DNA of 64,000 nucleotides from assembly GCF_947623445.1 (NCBI RefSeq), contig NC_135243.1:6078501-6142500 (forward strand). The letters are read 5' to 3'. Position numbers and translations under genes: made by a program. The DNA comes from Clavelina lepadiformis (Eukaryota; Chordata; Ascidiacea; Aplousobranchia; Clavelinidae). A model generated the notes under the pieces. The model was not told where the DNA came from and did no database searches. It saw only the letters and a program-made list of their open reading frames with translations. Positions 48,829 to 61,918 of the stretch are shown in pieces; the stretch's first letter is position 1, and the number at the start of each line of letters is the position of its first letter.

Positions 48829-51800
48829 ATGATGAGTACTGCTAGTGCTAACCGATCTACACGTGTCTGCATTAGAGAATGGATTAATAAATTGGAGTCT
48901 AACGAATATGAAAGCAGGGTCACAAGTGATTGTCTTTTGCACCTTATTAAGGTTGGTGTTGTACAAACAATGCTTTGCTGGTGGTTTACAGAAATCCGCA
49001 AATACTTTGTGTTCAATGTTCACTTCACGTTTTTTCATTCAAAAGTAAATTTTGGTAAGAGAAACAATAAAACATCATTTGAAATGCATTAAAAAGACTA
49101 ATAAACTATAAAGTTACTGATAACTAGGGCAAGTTTTTGTTGCACTAAAATCGTGAGAAAGTTGCACTTAATTTTAACAAAAGTTGCATTTATGCACAAG
49201 TTTTTTAAAATTATTAGGGTATGAGATACTCGAAAGGTTCCGTTGTATAACCCAACAGTTTAAGATTTGCAGGGTGTCTGCTTGTTCCGTTTCTTTCTTC
49301 GCTATTCAATCGATCATGCATACATTTTTATGTTCTTTTGGTTTGAAACCTACATCACAGCATTTCGCTGTCAGCTCCTGCAGAGCTGTCAAATTTGGTA
49401 CTTTCCCATTTCACGGACGGCCTGGCGAGACCGCCGAAACTTACATTTTTTTGCGGGTACGCAGCAAGAAAATAACGCAATGCGGAAATAATTTTCCGCA
49501 AAAAGCCAAACAGCAAAGCGATAACCCACCCCTCCCCTCCCCCCAAAACAAGTCAAATACCACACCCCAACCCCCCTAGGTCTGCAAACTTGATCCAAGG
49601 CATTGCAGCAAAACTCAGTGTTGGCGACTTTAACAAAATAAATAGCCTGAAAAAGGTGACCCAGTGAAAATGTAATTTTCGGCGGTCTCGCCTGGGCGTC
49701 CATGAAATGGGAAAGTACCAAATTTGACAGCTCTGCAGGAACTGACAGCGAAATAGCTCTTTGTTAAATGCAAATCAAAGAGAATAGAACCATACTAGAA
49801 ATAGTTTTATAGCATGTTTTTAAAATCACTCCTTTACATTTTGCGCAATACTTGATAAAAGTTGCCTGAAAAATAGAAAAAAGTTGCAATATAAAATTCC
49901 TACAAACAGTTTAAAACATCATACTACATAAATTCTGAGTATTTAGGAAGCTGTAAAAAAAAGTTGCAAAAACTTGCCCTACTGATAACTGGTTTGCTCG
50001 AACCTGTTTAAAGCAGATAGTAATTTTATCTCAGTCATTTTCATTGTACTATTTGTTGCAAGCTTGTCCTGTGCATGAAACAGATTCAGCCAAAAATAGA
50101 TTAAACTTGAAAGATTTTTCCAAAGTAGTTTTCCTTAAAGGAAAAGCAGACAGTGCACAAAAACTGCAGACTTATGATCTGTTCTAAAGTATTTTATAAG
50201 TTATCTTACTTAATATCTAAAACATATAAAATGTGACTAGAAAAGTGCCCAGAGACTTTCTCAACACTTTGTAAAGTTATACCCAAAAGGTAAACACTTA
50301 AATTTAGGATGAATCAACATATATTCCGGCAGTGTAGTAATGACTTGACATTTAATAATTATGAATTTTAAACAATCATATAGTTTAAGAAACCAGTTGC
50401 GACCGAACAATGCAACACGGGTTTATAATTAATTGTTCCGAAACTATTTCGATCAGGGCTTTTTGACAAAGTAGAAATTTATCAAGCTTGCTTACATGCG
50501 TGAGAGCATACGCATAACTAGGTTGGGGCTAAAAGTGTTGGTACCTTTCACCCAAATATTTTAAAACTATAGGGACAATATGAGAATGAATGCCTGTACA
50601 TCTTCAGTTTGAGTTAACAGAAAACCTGCTTTTAAACTGACCTTTTGACATTAGTTTTGACTTCTTTTTTGAGTATATATAGATTAACTAAAATGTTCAA
50701 TTATTCAAAATTTTAACTATCTGAAAATTTAAGTTACCCCAGGATAATAAGATCCAGGGTTTTTGCAATCTGGGTAAGTGTAACATTCCAGCACTGGTTT
50801 AACAACATTGATTTTATATATAAATTACATGATATATGCCTACTTTGGGTTGAACCTGGTAGAAGAACTAGGGATCCCCATCAATATGTTAATATGCATA
50901 AACAATATTGGTATGTTTTAGTCTCTTGTAGGGTTTTGAAATAGGTACTCAATCCGTATTTCCCTTTATTTTAAGCAAAAGGTGACAAAGGACGATGAAC
51001 AACTGCTTTCCGCTTTACTGGAAAACATCATTAACCATGCCAACCATGATTGGATAAGTAGCTTGTACAGTGAAGTCTTGGTCTTTGACCTTCTTAAGAA
51101 TTTGCCATCCGAGTTTAGCTTTTTGCTTTTAATGGCACGTCTTCATGAACTTAGGTGAACCATTTGCGCATTGGTACAAATACTGCAATTAATATACAAT
51201 ATAATATTATACAGCATGTGTATGTGTTATAATATACAACTTTCTAATACACTGTAATAATACGAAGACGAACAACACAGACTTGGTTTGCGATATCAGT
51301 TATTTTGAGACATCGTATTACTTATATGTTTAGCATTGGATCAAGACTCGAATTTGTGGTGTCAGTCCTGGAAAAGCTCTTTATCGGTGGCTGCTATCGC
51401 TCATTATTAGTCCAAGAAAGTAATGTGTCAACCACTTCCTCGCATTTATGGAGCAAGATGATTACTTGCATTGGGGCATTACCGGATCATGTGGCAAATA
51501 AATTTCAAAATCCTACGAAGTATGAAAATTATTTTAAAGTGGTTTCTAAAGTTTTTAATAGTTTTTGCTGTACTGTAACAAAACTTCCAGTCTTATGTTA
51601 AAAATATTTGGGAATACAGTAGATACTTGTAATAGCAATAATGAATAATGACGGTATGCATGACATGAAGTATAAATGTAAAAGATATACTGTAGTATAA
51701 CATAACCGACAGAAATTGTTTATATTTTATTAGGTTTAGATTTTTCCACTCTGAAACGTTTTTCATTTTTCTTGGTGTAGAAATAGCCCAAGCTATTTCA

Positions 51801-54800
51801 ACCTTGGCTGATGTAATAAAAAATGGAAAAGAAATCAAAACGGAATTCATATCTCTAAATATTGGACATTTTTGCCTTTTGGGAAAAGCTGGTTTGTGCT
51901 CACTAGTTTTATGTCAAATATCTACCAAATGAAATTATTTTCGTTGATTCTTTGGTCTCTCCTCAGAATATCTCTTTAAAGCGTTATATCCAGCGTTAAT
52001 AACCCATTGTGAGTCTAACTTCTTGTGGCAAAGAATAGTCCAGAAATGCTTTCTCAGTGTACCGGATCGACAGTTGGAATCAGTTCTGACCTTCTTATTT
52101 AAACATGCCCCAATGTATGTGCTGCCAAATCTACTTGTCTGTGTGTGATAAAGGTCCTTTTATTTTTTGTCTAGTTTATATTACTCCATAGCAAGTTATG
52201 TACACTTTTGTTAACTATCATAATGTTATTAACTTGTATATTTTTTCTTCAGTTGAATTTTGTTTGTTAGTTTTGCTGATATTTCTAGTGACAACTCAAA
52301 ATCGCTTCGAATTGTTAATGATTTTTAAAAACATAACACAACAAAAACATCTGCAAATGCATTGGTTCTCAGTTTCTTGACTTCAATATATATTGAATAT
52401 TATATATCTTGTTTTTGTTCTCATTTATCATGTACATAAACTTTCTTGCAGACCACACTGTTTGCCACCAATCCTTGGCGACATGGTGACAAAGAAGGCC
52501 AAAGCGAAGTATATAATTCTGCACAAGCTTCTTCTACTTAGTAATTTGTCGGAAACAACAGCTGCTGAAAATGTTATTGGTTATATTTCTCGTTTATCAA
52601 ATGCAACGTTTCTTTTAACAGAAGTAGGTGAACCTTTTGTACATCCAAGTCCTTAATGCTACTGATGCTTACAATGTAAAAAGTTTGACCAATGTATAGT
52701 AATGATGTATCTGATGACTAACATATCAAAAACTATTTTAAATAAATTAATATTTTTAGACAATAAAGAAACTTCTAGAAGCGTGGGGCAATAAAAGTTC
52801 CATAAAGCACACCACCTACCAACAACATAAATATCTAACTGCATCGATTTTGGTTTGCGTTGGTCATCTGAGTAGACACACAGCTGATAAACAAACCGAT
52901 GGTTTTTTGTAGTTCATTTTTAACTGATGTTTCTCTTAAGTTTTTTTGGTTGTGTGTATAACAACAGACTGTCTTACCTACGGTAGGTAAGTTATAAAAT
53001 AATGCACTTGCATGTACTTCATAGGATTACTAGAACACCTAATGGCCGGCATGAGATACCATCTTGAATCACCCGATATGAAAATAAGGAAGCTAGGAAT
53101 GATTGTGGGCGAAAAAGTTACTGAACTGATGAGCATACCTACAAAAAAGGACGCAAAGTAACTAAAACTATTTGTATTGACCATATTAGACGGCTGGAAC
53201 TCATGTGATGTGAGATTCTAATTAACGCGGGAATAGCTAACCTAGTTGTCTGTATGTGGTTCTCAATTTGTATTTTACAAAAATTGATGTACCAGGCTAA
53301 AGCAGTTTCTAAATATTTAAAGCTTTCTCCTTTGAATATTAGTTGTTCTAATATAGTATTCTTTAAACTCCAAGGTTGCTGTTTGAATATGATTGTGATG
53401 ATGAAACAGTGAAATTAATATCGTTATGTGATCCTGAAGATAAACCAACAAGTGATTTTTATCAATCGCAACTGAACCTCTTTGAGTAAGTTCTTTTCAA
53501 TGCAATCTTATGGGAGTTAAGTCAGCATTATAAGTGTTTTGTTTAACTAATATACTAAAAAAAGTCGATCAAATTAGCTGATGAGCCATGGACTTAAAAG
53601 TTATTCGTCACAGATTCAATTCAAACTTATCCACAGAAAATTCAAAGACGACGTTAGTTTCAAAGCTGATGTTGACGACACAACCTATTCTGTGGCCAAA
53701 AGTTCATTTATGGAAATGGCAAAGGCGCAGAAACTTCAGCTGACAACAGCAAAGGATGAGGAAGACAATACGAGCTTCGAATTTAGTCGACCAGATGATG
53801 AAGTTGTTGACAGTGACGATGAGCTCACACCTTACAATCTTCCAGAAGAAGCAGCATTTAGCAAGGTATCTGAAGCAAATTGTTTTTCAAAAGTAACTGT
53901 TAAGGACCAAGGAGGGGCTTGTGGATAAATAATTGGAACGTTGCATGCCTTGTACCAGGGGTTCTCCCCCAGGGCTAAATTTTGCTTACTTCGGAGGGTA
54001 AATTTAATGAAACAGGCCATCAACTTCAAAACTTTATATTTTCTCTTCAACAGTCTCTTAAGTTATATCTTTACAGTAGGAGTGCGCTAAACAAAATGGG
54101 GACAAAAAGGCAGTACATAGTGATGTTCTCATTCGGTTAAGTCGATATTTTGAATCATTTTTTTTTTACTTTAATTTCAAATACAGAATGACTGAAATGA
54201 AAGTGCATTGGTTGCTGAAAATTTTTTCAGAAACGACTCACCACTTAAATTTGCTGATATCCACATAAGTTGCCGGCCACTTGGTGTTGAACAAGAGCAT
54301 AAAACATTTCATTTTGCTTTGCCATCATGATTTAGCACTGTCGCTATATGTCATTCAGTTCTTTATAATAAAATGCTGATGAAACGAACATGCGGGGTAA
54401 CGGATAGGCAAAGTGTTTCTTGTTAACTTATGACCACTTTAGATCTGAAACCAAACCAGGTTACGCTGCAGGTCAGCTTTAACGTTTTGCTCTAAAAAAT
54501 GTAACAAACTATAACAAAATTATTTCAAAAAACTAGATATTCGATGTAATATCATTTATGGCATTCTGAAATGAGCATCTCTGTAACACATCCATACATC
54601 TATTATAATTATCTATGGTGTCGTAATCCTATTTTTTGTACCTCTATAAAATATTTACAGGCATCAAAGCCCATGTACATACGGGACTGCCTGGAAGGAT
54701 TAATAGACCACAAGAATCAAGAAGAAATGGAATTTTGTTTGACAAATGTCACTCACTTGGTTGAAGTTGATGTTGTGGCAGCTAAAGAGGTGAGATTTTA

Positions 54801-57292
54801 AAAGCAACTTCGTTTTTGTAGGAACGCTGATCTTAGTTTTTACTCAATAGTTTTTTCTATGTATTGAAAAACATTCTGAAGTAATGAACTTTATGAGAAG
54901 TCTTATTATAGCGGAAATTTTCTTTTGTTATGAAAGATAGCTGTTGAGCTGTTTAAGGTTATCTTAAACCTTCAAGACAACTACGCAATTGACAATTTTG
55001 TTCAACTGAGAAGAAGTGCTCTTTGTGCTGTGTTAGTTTGCAATCCAAAAGAGGTTAGTAATTTAACTGTTGCACAAAATTTTTAAATGTAACGTGTTTT
55101 CATGGGTCTTGTACTTGCTTTTTATACTTGATGATACCTTTACAGCTTGGTGAATTCTGTTTAACGCTAATTTACTTGTTAGTATGATTCTTTGGTACGT
55201 TACAGCAAATAATTTTTCGCTGCACTCCAATTTTATACTCAGATTTGTGAAATTTGACACATTCGTTCGAATAAAATATAAACAATAAACAGCGTTATTC
55301 CGAAATCAGATTAATGTGCACAATACAATTTCCTTTAGTATTTGGAGCTCTTTTTAAAATAAATCCTGCAGAACATTTTAAGAGCCAAAATATATGAGAT
55401 GCAGTCTTATGCCTGTAGAAATGTGTTTTATTTCATTTAAAACTGCTTTTAGATGAAAACCGAACTTTTTATCATGACTTTTATGTTTTAAGGTGGCTGA
55501 ATATGTGACGATGGAATTTTACAGTGAACATTACAACCTCCAGCAGAGAATGGATATGCTTGATGTGCTTGTTATGTCTGCTGGGAGGCTGAGCACTCCT
55601 GAAACCGATAAAAAGGGAAAAAATTCTGAGGTTAGTGTGAAGCAGTGTTTGTATTTATTGTAGCTGCTTCCACCTCGCCAGTGTTTTGCTACCACCTAGT
55701 GCTTATATCTTTAAAATCGGTCCCCCACTAGCGATGCACCAGATTAATGATCAACAACAACGACGCTTTATCCGATCCAACGTGTACAATGTACATGTCA
55801 CGTCGGTACGATAATGACGCAACTTGGCTAAGACTAAGTTATGCGTCACGCTTGTCATGTAAAACAAATATTTTGAAAATCTTGTCACAGTGATACATTT
55901 CTTAGGTTCAACTTGTTGGTGACGTCAATCCCGATATAGACGAGAGTTCGTTGCCATGGCAACAGGTGGTGGAAAAAAGAATAGAAGCAAAAACCAAACG
56001 ATTTGGCAAGGTATTACTCCAAATTCGTCGACCACAATTTTCTATTCTTTGACCTTAATATCGACCCAATACTAATAGCTTTCTACACGCTGTAAAATGT
56101 GTCCTCAACCAATAATGTACGTGTAATCGTCAATGTTTACATTTTACCGTAGCCAAGGAAACCGGCTGGAAAGTCCAACCCTGACCAATTCGGCCCAGTT
56201 GCCGGCTATTTTTTCTACCCCCTCATGTCGGGCTATGATAGGCGAATTCGAACTCTTGACCTGCTTGGCGAAGATTCGATCATCTTAGGAAGATTACTTT
56301 ACGCACTCGGAACTATTCTCTACTCAACAGCTAACTCTCTGGTAAGAGCATTACTTGAATCAAACAATTTTTTGGTAGTCAATACATTCATTCATTATAA
56401 AAACTTCTGGTTGGAGAACTGGAGGTAGTAGTAACTTAGCCTTTCGTTTTCTGTAAGTTAGGGCCGCGTTGTTATTCTTAAAATTTCTTCACCTTTTTGC
56501 AGCAATTTACAACTGAAAACATTTTTTTCAAAGGCAGTAGATTTTGAAATGATAAACATGAACATTAACTGAAAGGAAATTTTGATTTTCATTAAGATCT
56601 GATGTTGTGCTAACTGGGCGTGTTTTTGGGATTGATTGCGGTTAATTATTGCTTAATCGATTGTTCGCTAGTCTGAATCCGTTGATAGCGCGTTCAATAA
56701 TTTTACTGGTCGAAATTTATTATCCACAGCTTTCGGACACTGTTTGTTGATATCGGTTGTGTACTTTGGTCTGAGTCATAGATTTGCGACGTGTTACAAG
56801 CCATACCGGAAAGTTTAGTATGTTTGTTAATGTAGCATGTTAAAGTGATACGGATTGCAAGTCTCAATCTGTGAGGAATCTTCTGCTGCCGTGTCGAGTA
56901 AAATCCTTCTTCAATGAAAGGATATGTACAGAATCCGCTATCATAACATATACATTTTCCTACAATGTACATAGTAACCACTTCATCAAAAACTGTAATT
57001 AATTTTTCAGGTTGTTGAAAAGATGGCATCCTCTCTTCTGGAATTCGTTGCGGAGTTACGCCACCATTTGGAATCTTTCGTGCGCAAAGCGTGCATTTAT
57101 TGTGTCTCCATGGCTACTGTCAGTGTGCCGAACGTTACTCGACTGCTTAGCTCGAACGCGTTCGACTGTCGACAGTGGCTTTGTGACGTCATAAAAGAAG
57201 ACGACGACGAAGACACGAGACGTGCGTCCGCCAACGCCCTTGGGCTGCTAGACGCTAAAGTTCGCGTTGAATTGGGAATGCAAGCGACGTAA
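48829..57292 (+). CDS. TELO2: TELO2 (Tel2), PIKK-stability factor of the TTT complex, sixteen exons
   Basis: Exons 48829-48951, 50982-51154, 51334-51519, 51740-51891, 51967-52114, 52452-52623, 52760-52901, 53025-53157, 53375-53485, 53637-53865, 54661-54789, 54937-55053, 55493-55630, 55906-56010, 56153-56341 and 57011-57292 join in phase to give 842 residues (human 837). TELO2 is an all-helical repeat protein that, with TTI1 and TTI2, helps HSP90 fold mTOR, ATM, ATR and related kinases. Recognisable parts are ALPDHVANKF, the conserved acidic DSDDEL (505-510; in vertebrates a CK2 site that recruits R2TP), QRMDMLDVL, and FDLLGEDSIILGRL-like DLLGEDS near the end. Exon 1 is the least certain: its frame, phase and position fit, but similarity is weak. 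An 855-bp element sits in intron 1. Confidence 0.9.
49116..49990. mobile_element. 855-bp inverted-repeat element with 10-bp target duplication in TELO2 intron 1
   Basis: The body is 49126-49980, opening AGGGCAAGTTTTTG and closing with the near complement (CAAAAACTTGCCCT), flanked on both sides by ACTGATAACT. Inside, a second pair of inverted arms of about 85 bp (about 49364-49450 and 49674-49757) is some 90% matched. A 9-10-bp duplication fits a Mutator-type insertion better than hAT. It carries no transposase, so it is non-autonomous. Confidence 0.8.
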
Positions 57293-57301
57293 TGTTGTTT
57301 G

Positions 57302-57307
57302 AATAAA
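57302..57307 (+). terminator. Polyadenylation signal AATAAA for TELO2
   Basis: A consensus AATAAA lies 10 bases past the TELO2 stop codon. A 3' untranslated region this short is common in compact genomes. Confidence 0.6.
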
Positions 57308-59042
57308 ACAATCAAGAATACTTCACTGAAAAGTTGTCGTGTTTACTACATTTGTTGTTTTCCAAAGATGGAACAAAGTATATGCTGTAAGGAGCAACAT
57401 TTAGCTTCGCATAAGAAAACTAGGTTACAGGGTGACAGCTAGTTCACCAAAACTGCAGATACCAACGAAGTCTTGCAATGGATTAACAGATCACTGTTAT
57501 TTGTGATTACAATAGTCAAACAAAAATGTGACGTTTTGATTAGGAATATGGAAAAAATTTAACAGTTGATCGTAAAAACTGTCCGTAATAAACAACCCAA
57601 GTACCCAACATTTTTTCATAAATCAAAATTTACGGTCAGCCATTGGATACATGTATGTCATAGGTCATATGGTTAATCATCAGGCTACCTACTTTCTATG
57701 CGCTGCGTGGTATCTTGTTGCTGGGAAATGTAATCCATTAATGGTAGGTTTATCATTATGCAGGTTTGATTCTTAGTTAATATGATATACACCCCTTCTG
57801 GTCATTCCATAAAGCTGTGCGTTATAGCAGAAACAACTGTTTGTGTCAAAGATAGTGTGCAATTGTGGGAGGAAAGGAAGACTTGTTTCAAAAAAGTAGG
57901 CACTGCAGAAAGTAACTCGTTATTCCAGCTAGAATACAATTGAAATATGACAGGTAGTCGTAATTCAAATAACATCGTGTTTTATTGACAAATACGTTTA
58001 CTCGCTTTCACTTTTTAGAGGGTAGAGGTTCGCTTGAAAGAAAGTTAGGGTTTCAAAATGACATCGCTTGCGAATACATTGCATCATCAAAGATACATAT
58101 TTACCTATTTATGCTGGGTGTTGGCTATATTTGGTGGTGGTTGGAGTCAGGATTCAACCCTGGACCATTCAACCCAGGACGATTCAAATCACGGACGATT
58201 CAACCCACGGACGATTTAACCAGTTTACAAAAACGTCTACGCAGTTTGTTATTAGGCGATAGTTATAGTACTCTATAGCAGAATTGAAATGCTTTCATTA
58301 GCCCATACAGGCTAGCTTACTGTGACAGAATACAATGACCACTCATTACATCTTGGATAGCCTAGCCATACTAGATTATGCAATACCTGTACAACAATAT
58401 AATACACCCATACCACTGATTACAAGTCCACACTGCCACAAGATTACTCTGTTCGTCAGTCAGTAGATTCGTCTGTGGGTTGAATCGACCTAGAACCATA
58501 TTTGGTGGTTCTGGGCGTGCTGTTGATTTTATGGGCGTAACTGAAGACTGCAGCCAACTAGTTGAAACATATTGAGACCCAACAAGTTTTCACCTGACAT
58601 CAACCGAATTAGGCCTACCTGAAGATTTGTAATGGCTGGTACTTTGCAGTATGGTTGTTCTAAGGTTGGCTTGCAAAATGGCGCCGTTAAAACATTCGTA
58701 AGCTATCAGGCAAAAGTGTGCCGTGAAGTTCTCATAACCCGTACTGCTATTATTAGCCTAATTCAGCAATAGACCATCGATTGCCACTCTTATTAAAAAT
58801 TTGAGATGAAATAGTTCAATCGCTAGGCAAACAAGATTAGGTTTAGATGACGAAAAACTGTTGCATTTTAATTTTGTTTGGAAGGCAATATTATATAAGG
58901 CCTATCGTATAGGTTTGTTTATGATTCCTTCAGAGCTAAGTTTGCGTTATACTAAGCCGTAAAACGCCAGTGACTTAACATCAGGAATAATTTTGGTATT
59001 CTGGTTTTCTTTGGAGGTAGCTGCTTGCAATAAGCCGTTGCT
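57308..59042. other. Intergenic region between TELO2 and the ML-domain gene
   Basis: AT-rich. Apart from a short minisatellite, no feature was recognised. Confidence 0.5.
58151..58221. repeat. 15-16-bp minisatellite, about five units
   Basis: Imperfect repeats of GATTCAACCCACGGAC follow one another; the last is partial. Confidence 0.75.
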
Positions 59043-61918
59043 ATGTCGTTAGGTAAATTTAATTTAAAATGTAAGGGTTTGCCGACTTGTTTGTTTACAA
59101 CTGCTTTTTTATTCTGTTTTGGACTTCTTGCTCTATACAAGTACACTTTGATTGACCCGGATGCAGTGCTATTACAAGTCGATCAGTACGATTATGACGA
59201 TTACGGAATTGACGTATCAGCGCTGAGAACGTCGACGTCTTCTGAAGGTGATGAAATGACGTCACAAGTAGAAAAGTGGGACGAAAAAGTACGCGAGGAC
59301 GGGGGACTTAGAATAAGTTACATCACTGATCACTGCGGTAAGTTATTTTCGAAAGCTCTTTTTGAAAATTAAAAGCATGTATTTTTATATCATCAAAATG
59401 AAAAGCATATATTTTTTTGTTTTTTAAAAAAACTGCGGCACTGCAGTTACAGTGCCTTTGAGCAAGGCAATGAGGACGCTTTCTTCTGTACATTGTTGTT
59501 AGTAACCATTTCCAAGTCCAAACAATGAATAAAGTAAAACAAACAGAATATGCTCGTTTGGAGGGATGTAAAAATACTTCAGCTTCAGCGTTGAGAAATT
59601 ACCGTCGGTTTCAAAGTCGTGCAGAAAATTTCCATCGAAAATATGAATACTCCCATTCTAAACCATGACTGGCAAGGGTTTTGTAATGTAAGCTATAGAA
59701 AGGCGTAATTTTTACATTATTTGATCGTATTTCTTGACAGATGAACCTACAAACGTGTACGGTGTCGCATACTTAAGCAAAAGCGAACTTGGAGGGCTCA
59801 AAGTCGTTGTGCTGGTCAATTACACCGCAGGTTTGTTAAAAATTTGATGAAAGCAAAATTTTACTCTAAACAAATTGTGTCATTTATATAATTTAGTGGT
59901 TGTCACCATATATGGTTGGTTTTTAGAAACATGTAACTTTAGGCCGTAGGGTATGTATAAACGTAAAACAATATTGACAGAGCTATCGTTTTAATTAGAT
60001 CAAAATAAATCTTGACTTTTGTATCAATCTGAATTGATTAATTATGTTTGTTCACCAGATAGCAATTTATTGTCACTTTCGCTTGGCATCCAATGTTACA
60101 ATCTTGTCATATAACATTTCTTATATGTTTATACAACATATGTTTCATGTTGAAGAAACTCAAATTGACAAAGGAACTGCCGAAGCGGTTATACACGCCA
60201 TGTTCGGGAAGGCTTTGGTTTTAAATCAAACTCTAGAATTATGTTCCGTTGATGAAGAAATGCTTTCGTGTCCGGTTGAAAAAGGTTCGTTATTGGTGGA
60301 TATGTATCATGATAGGATTTCATAATCCATTCAGTAAACATGTCGTTATTGGTTCGTACCTGCCGTGTACAACTATGCTATTTGTAAATACCGATTCTTT
60401 ACTGATGTATTCAGCAGAAATTATAATTACCAGTCATCATTAAAAATGCTTTATTGTTCTTACAATTTTGTCTGATTCAATCCCCCTACAACTCGTTATC
60501 TTCTTTACCAAGTGCAACTAAGTGCTGCCTACGATGCAATGTTTGCGATCGCATACGTTAAAAAGTGAAACATCTTTTCAGTAAACATTAGTTGCTCATA
60601 TATATAAAGTGTCGGTACAATTGAAAAGTTAAACTTATTTCTCAATCGTGTTTGTTCAAATTGTAGCTGACGTTATATAAATTAATTTTGCATTTAACAC
60701 TACAGTATTGCCCAAGCTAATTCAAGCTTTCAAACCTATATATGCAAAAAATTGGTCTTAGCAATTAACCGATTCTAATTTGTAACTCACGCTGTCTCGT
60801 GTAGTGAAATTTTTTCTGTGCTAGATGTATTTATACGTTTATACGGTCCGCTGTTGACAAGATAGTTATTGACTATTATTATCGTTCTTGATATTTCTAA
60901 TATACACATAGTAGATGTATGAAATTCTAATGCATTGAAATTATAGAGGGCAAGTTGTCGCTATTTCGTGTAGTTTTTGACTTGTAGTTTCCACAGCTGT
61001 ATTTACATCAGCTTTAGTTGAAAATTTTAAAAGTTTCTCTGTATACTCTTTTATGAATAGTTCTGAATTATAAATTATACAGACGATTACAAACTATAAG
61101 AAAATTGTTTATGAGTTTTGAAGAAAACGTTTGGAAGCGAGTTCAACGTCATCTACGAAATCTCTGAAAAGTTCTTTTTAAATATTGTTTATGCTTTTTT
61201 ATCCAATTTACATTTATAGCCTTTGTTACATTTATTATACCATGCGACAAGTTATTCTTAGTGTATAGGTCTCTCTCTCTATACTCTATAGTATAAGGTA
61301 AAAGAATAGTTGTGTTCTCGACCGTTTGTGTGAGGAAATTGAATTTATAGAGGGAGGTCTTTTTGTCTTTCCATTTCGTTTATTTTTTTCACCGTTATAT
61401 ATCAAGCGTGCAGATTATAATAATATTTTTTTGTTTTTTAGGTTTTCGTTCATTCAGAAGAGAAGTGACTTTACCTCGTTTTGCACCAAAGGTAACGGCA
61501 ACACAAAAACCTTTAAAATTTAATGTTTTTTCTTGTAGAGTATATATAGTACACAGAACACTTTGGTGTATAGTCATTACTGGTGAAATACCTCTGAAGA
61601 AGAAATAAGAGATTATTAATAAATCTTGAAAGTTTAATCTGCTAAATTCTGCTAAATTTAAAACAATACAAACGCACAAAGAATCAGTGCAATTTATGAA
61701 CTGGTACTGTGATAAACTGTTAAGGATCACATGAAAAAAGAACTGTTATACGATGAAATAGAAGTTGGGTTAAAGTTAAGTTTTCGTTGAACACAAGGTT
61801 GAGCACTTCTACAAAGATTTGTTTGTTATTGTAGGGAAGGTATCATGGAATAGTTCATCTCCGGTACACATCAAGCAAAGAGGAAAAACTTTGCGGAAAA
61901 GGTCGAATGATTTTGTAA
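59043..61918 (+). CDS. Membrane-anchored ML-domain (NPC2/MD-2-like) lipid-binding protein, five exons
   Basis: Exons 59043-59337, 59741-59830, 60156-60284, 61442-61491 and 61835-61918 join in phase to give 215 residues. Residues 13-34 form a single hydrophobic segment (uncleaved anchor or long signal peptide), followed by an acidic linker (about 38-90). Residues 91-215 read as an ML domain: Cys98 and Cys208 are placed like the first and last NPC2 cysteines (a disulfide), Cys158 and Cys167 like the NPC2 93-99 pair, and AEAVIHAMFG and SCPVEKG align with NPC2 KAVVHGILMG and NCPIQK. Two N-glycosylation sequons (125, 152) fit a luminal or extracellular domain. ML proteins bind sterols, gangliosides or lipopolysaccharide. 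The ligand here is unknown. Each exon joint is phase-consistent; exons 4 and 5 are short and less certain. Confidence 0.7.

Noticed and set aside
58068-58278. Frames over the minisatellite
   Set aside because: The repetitive peptide arises from the tandem DNA repeat.
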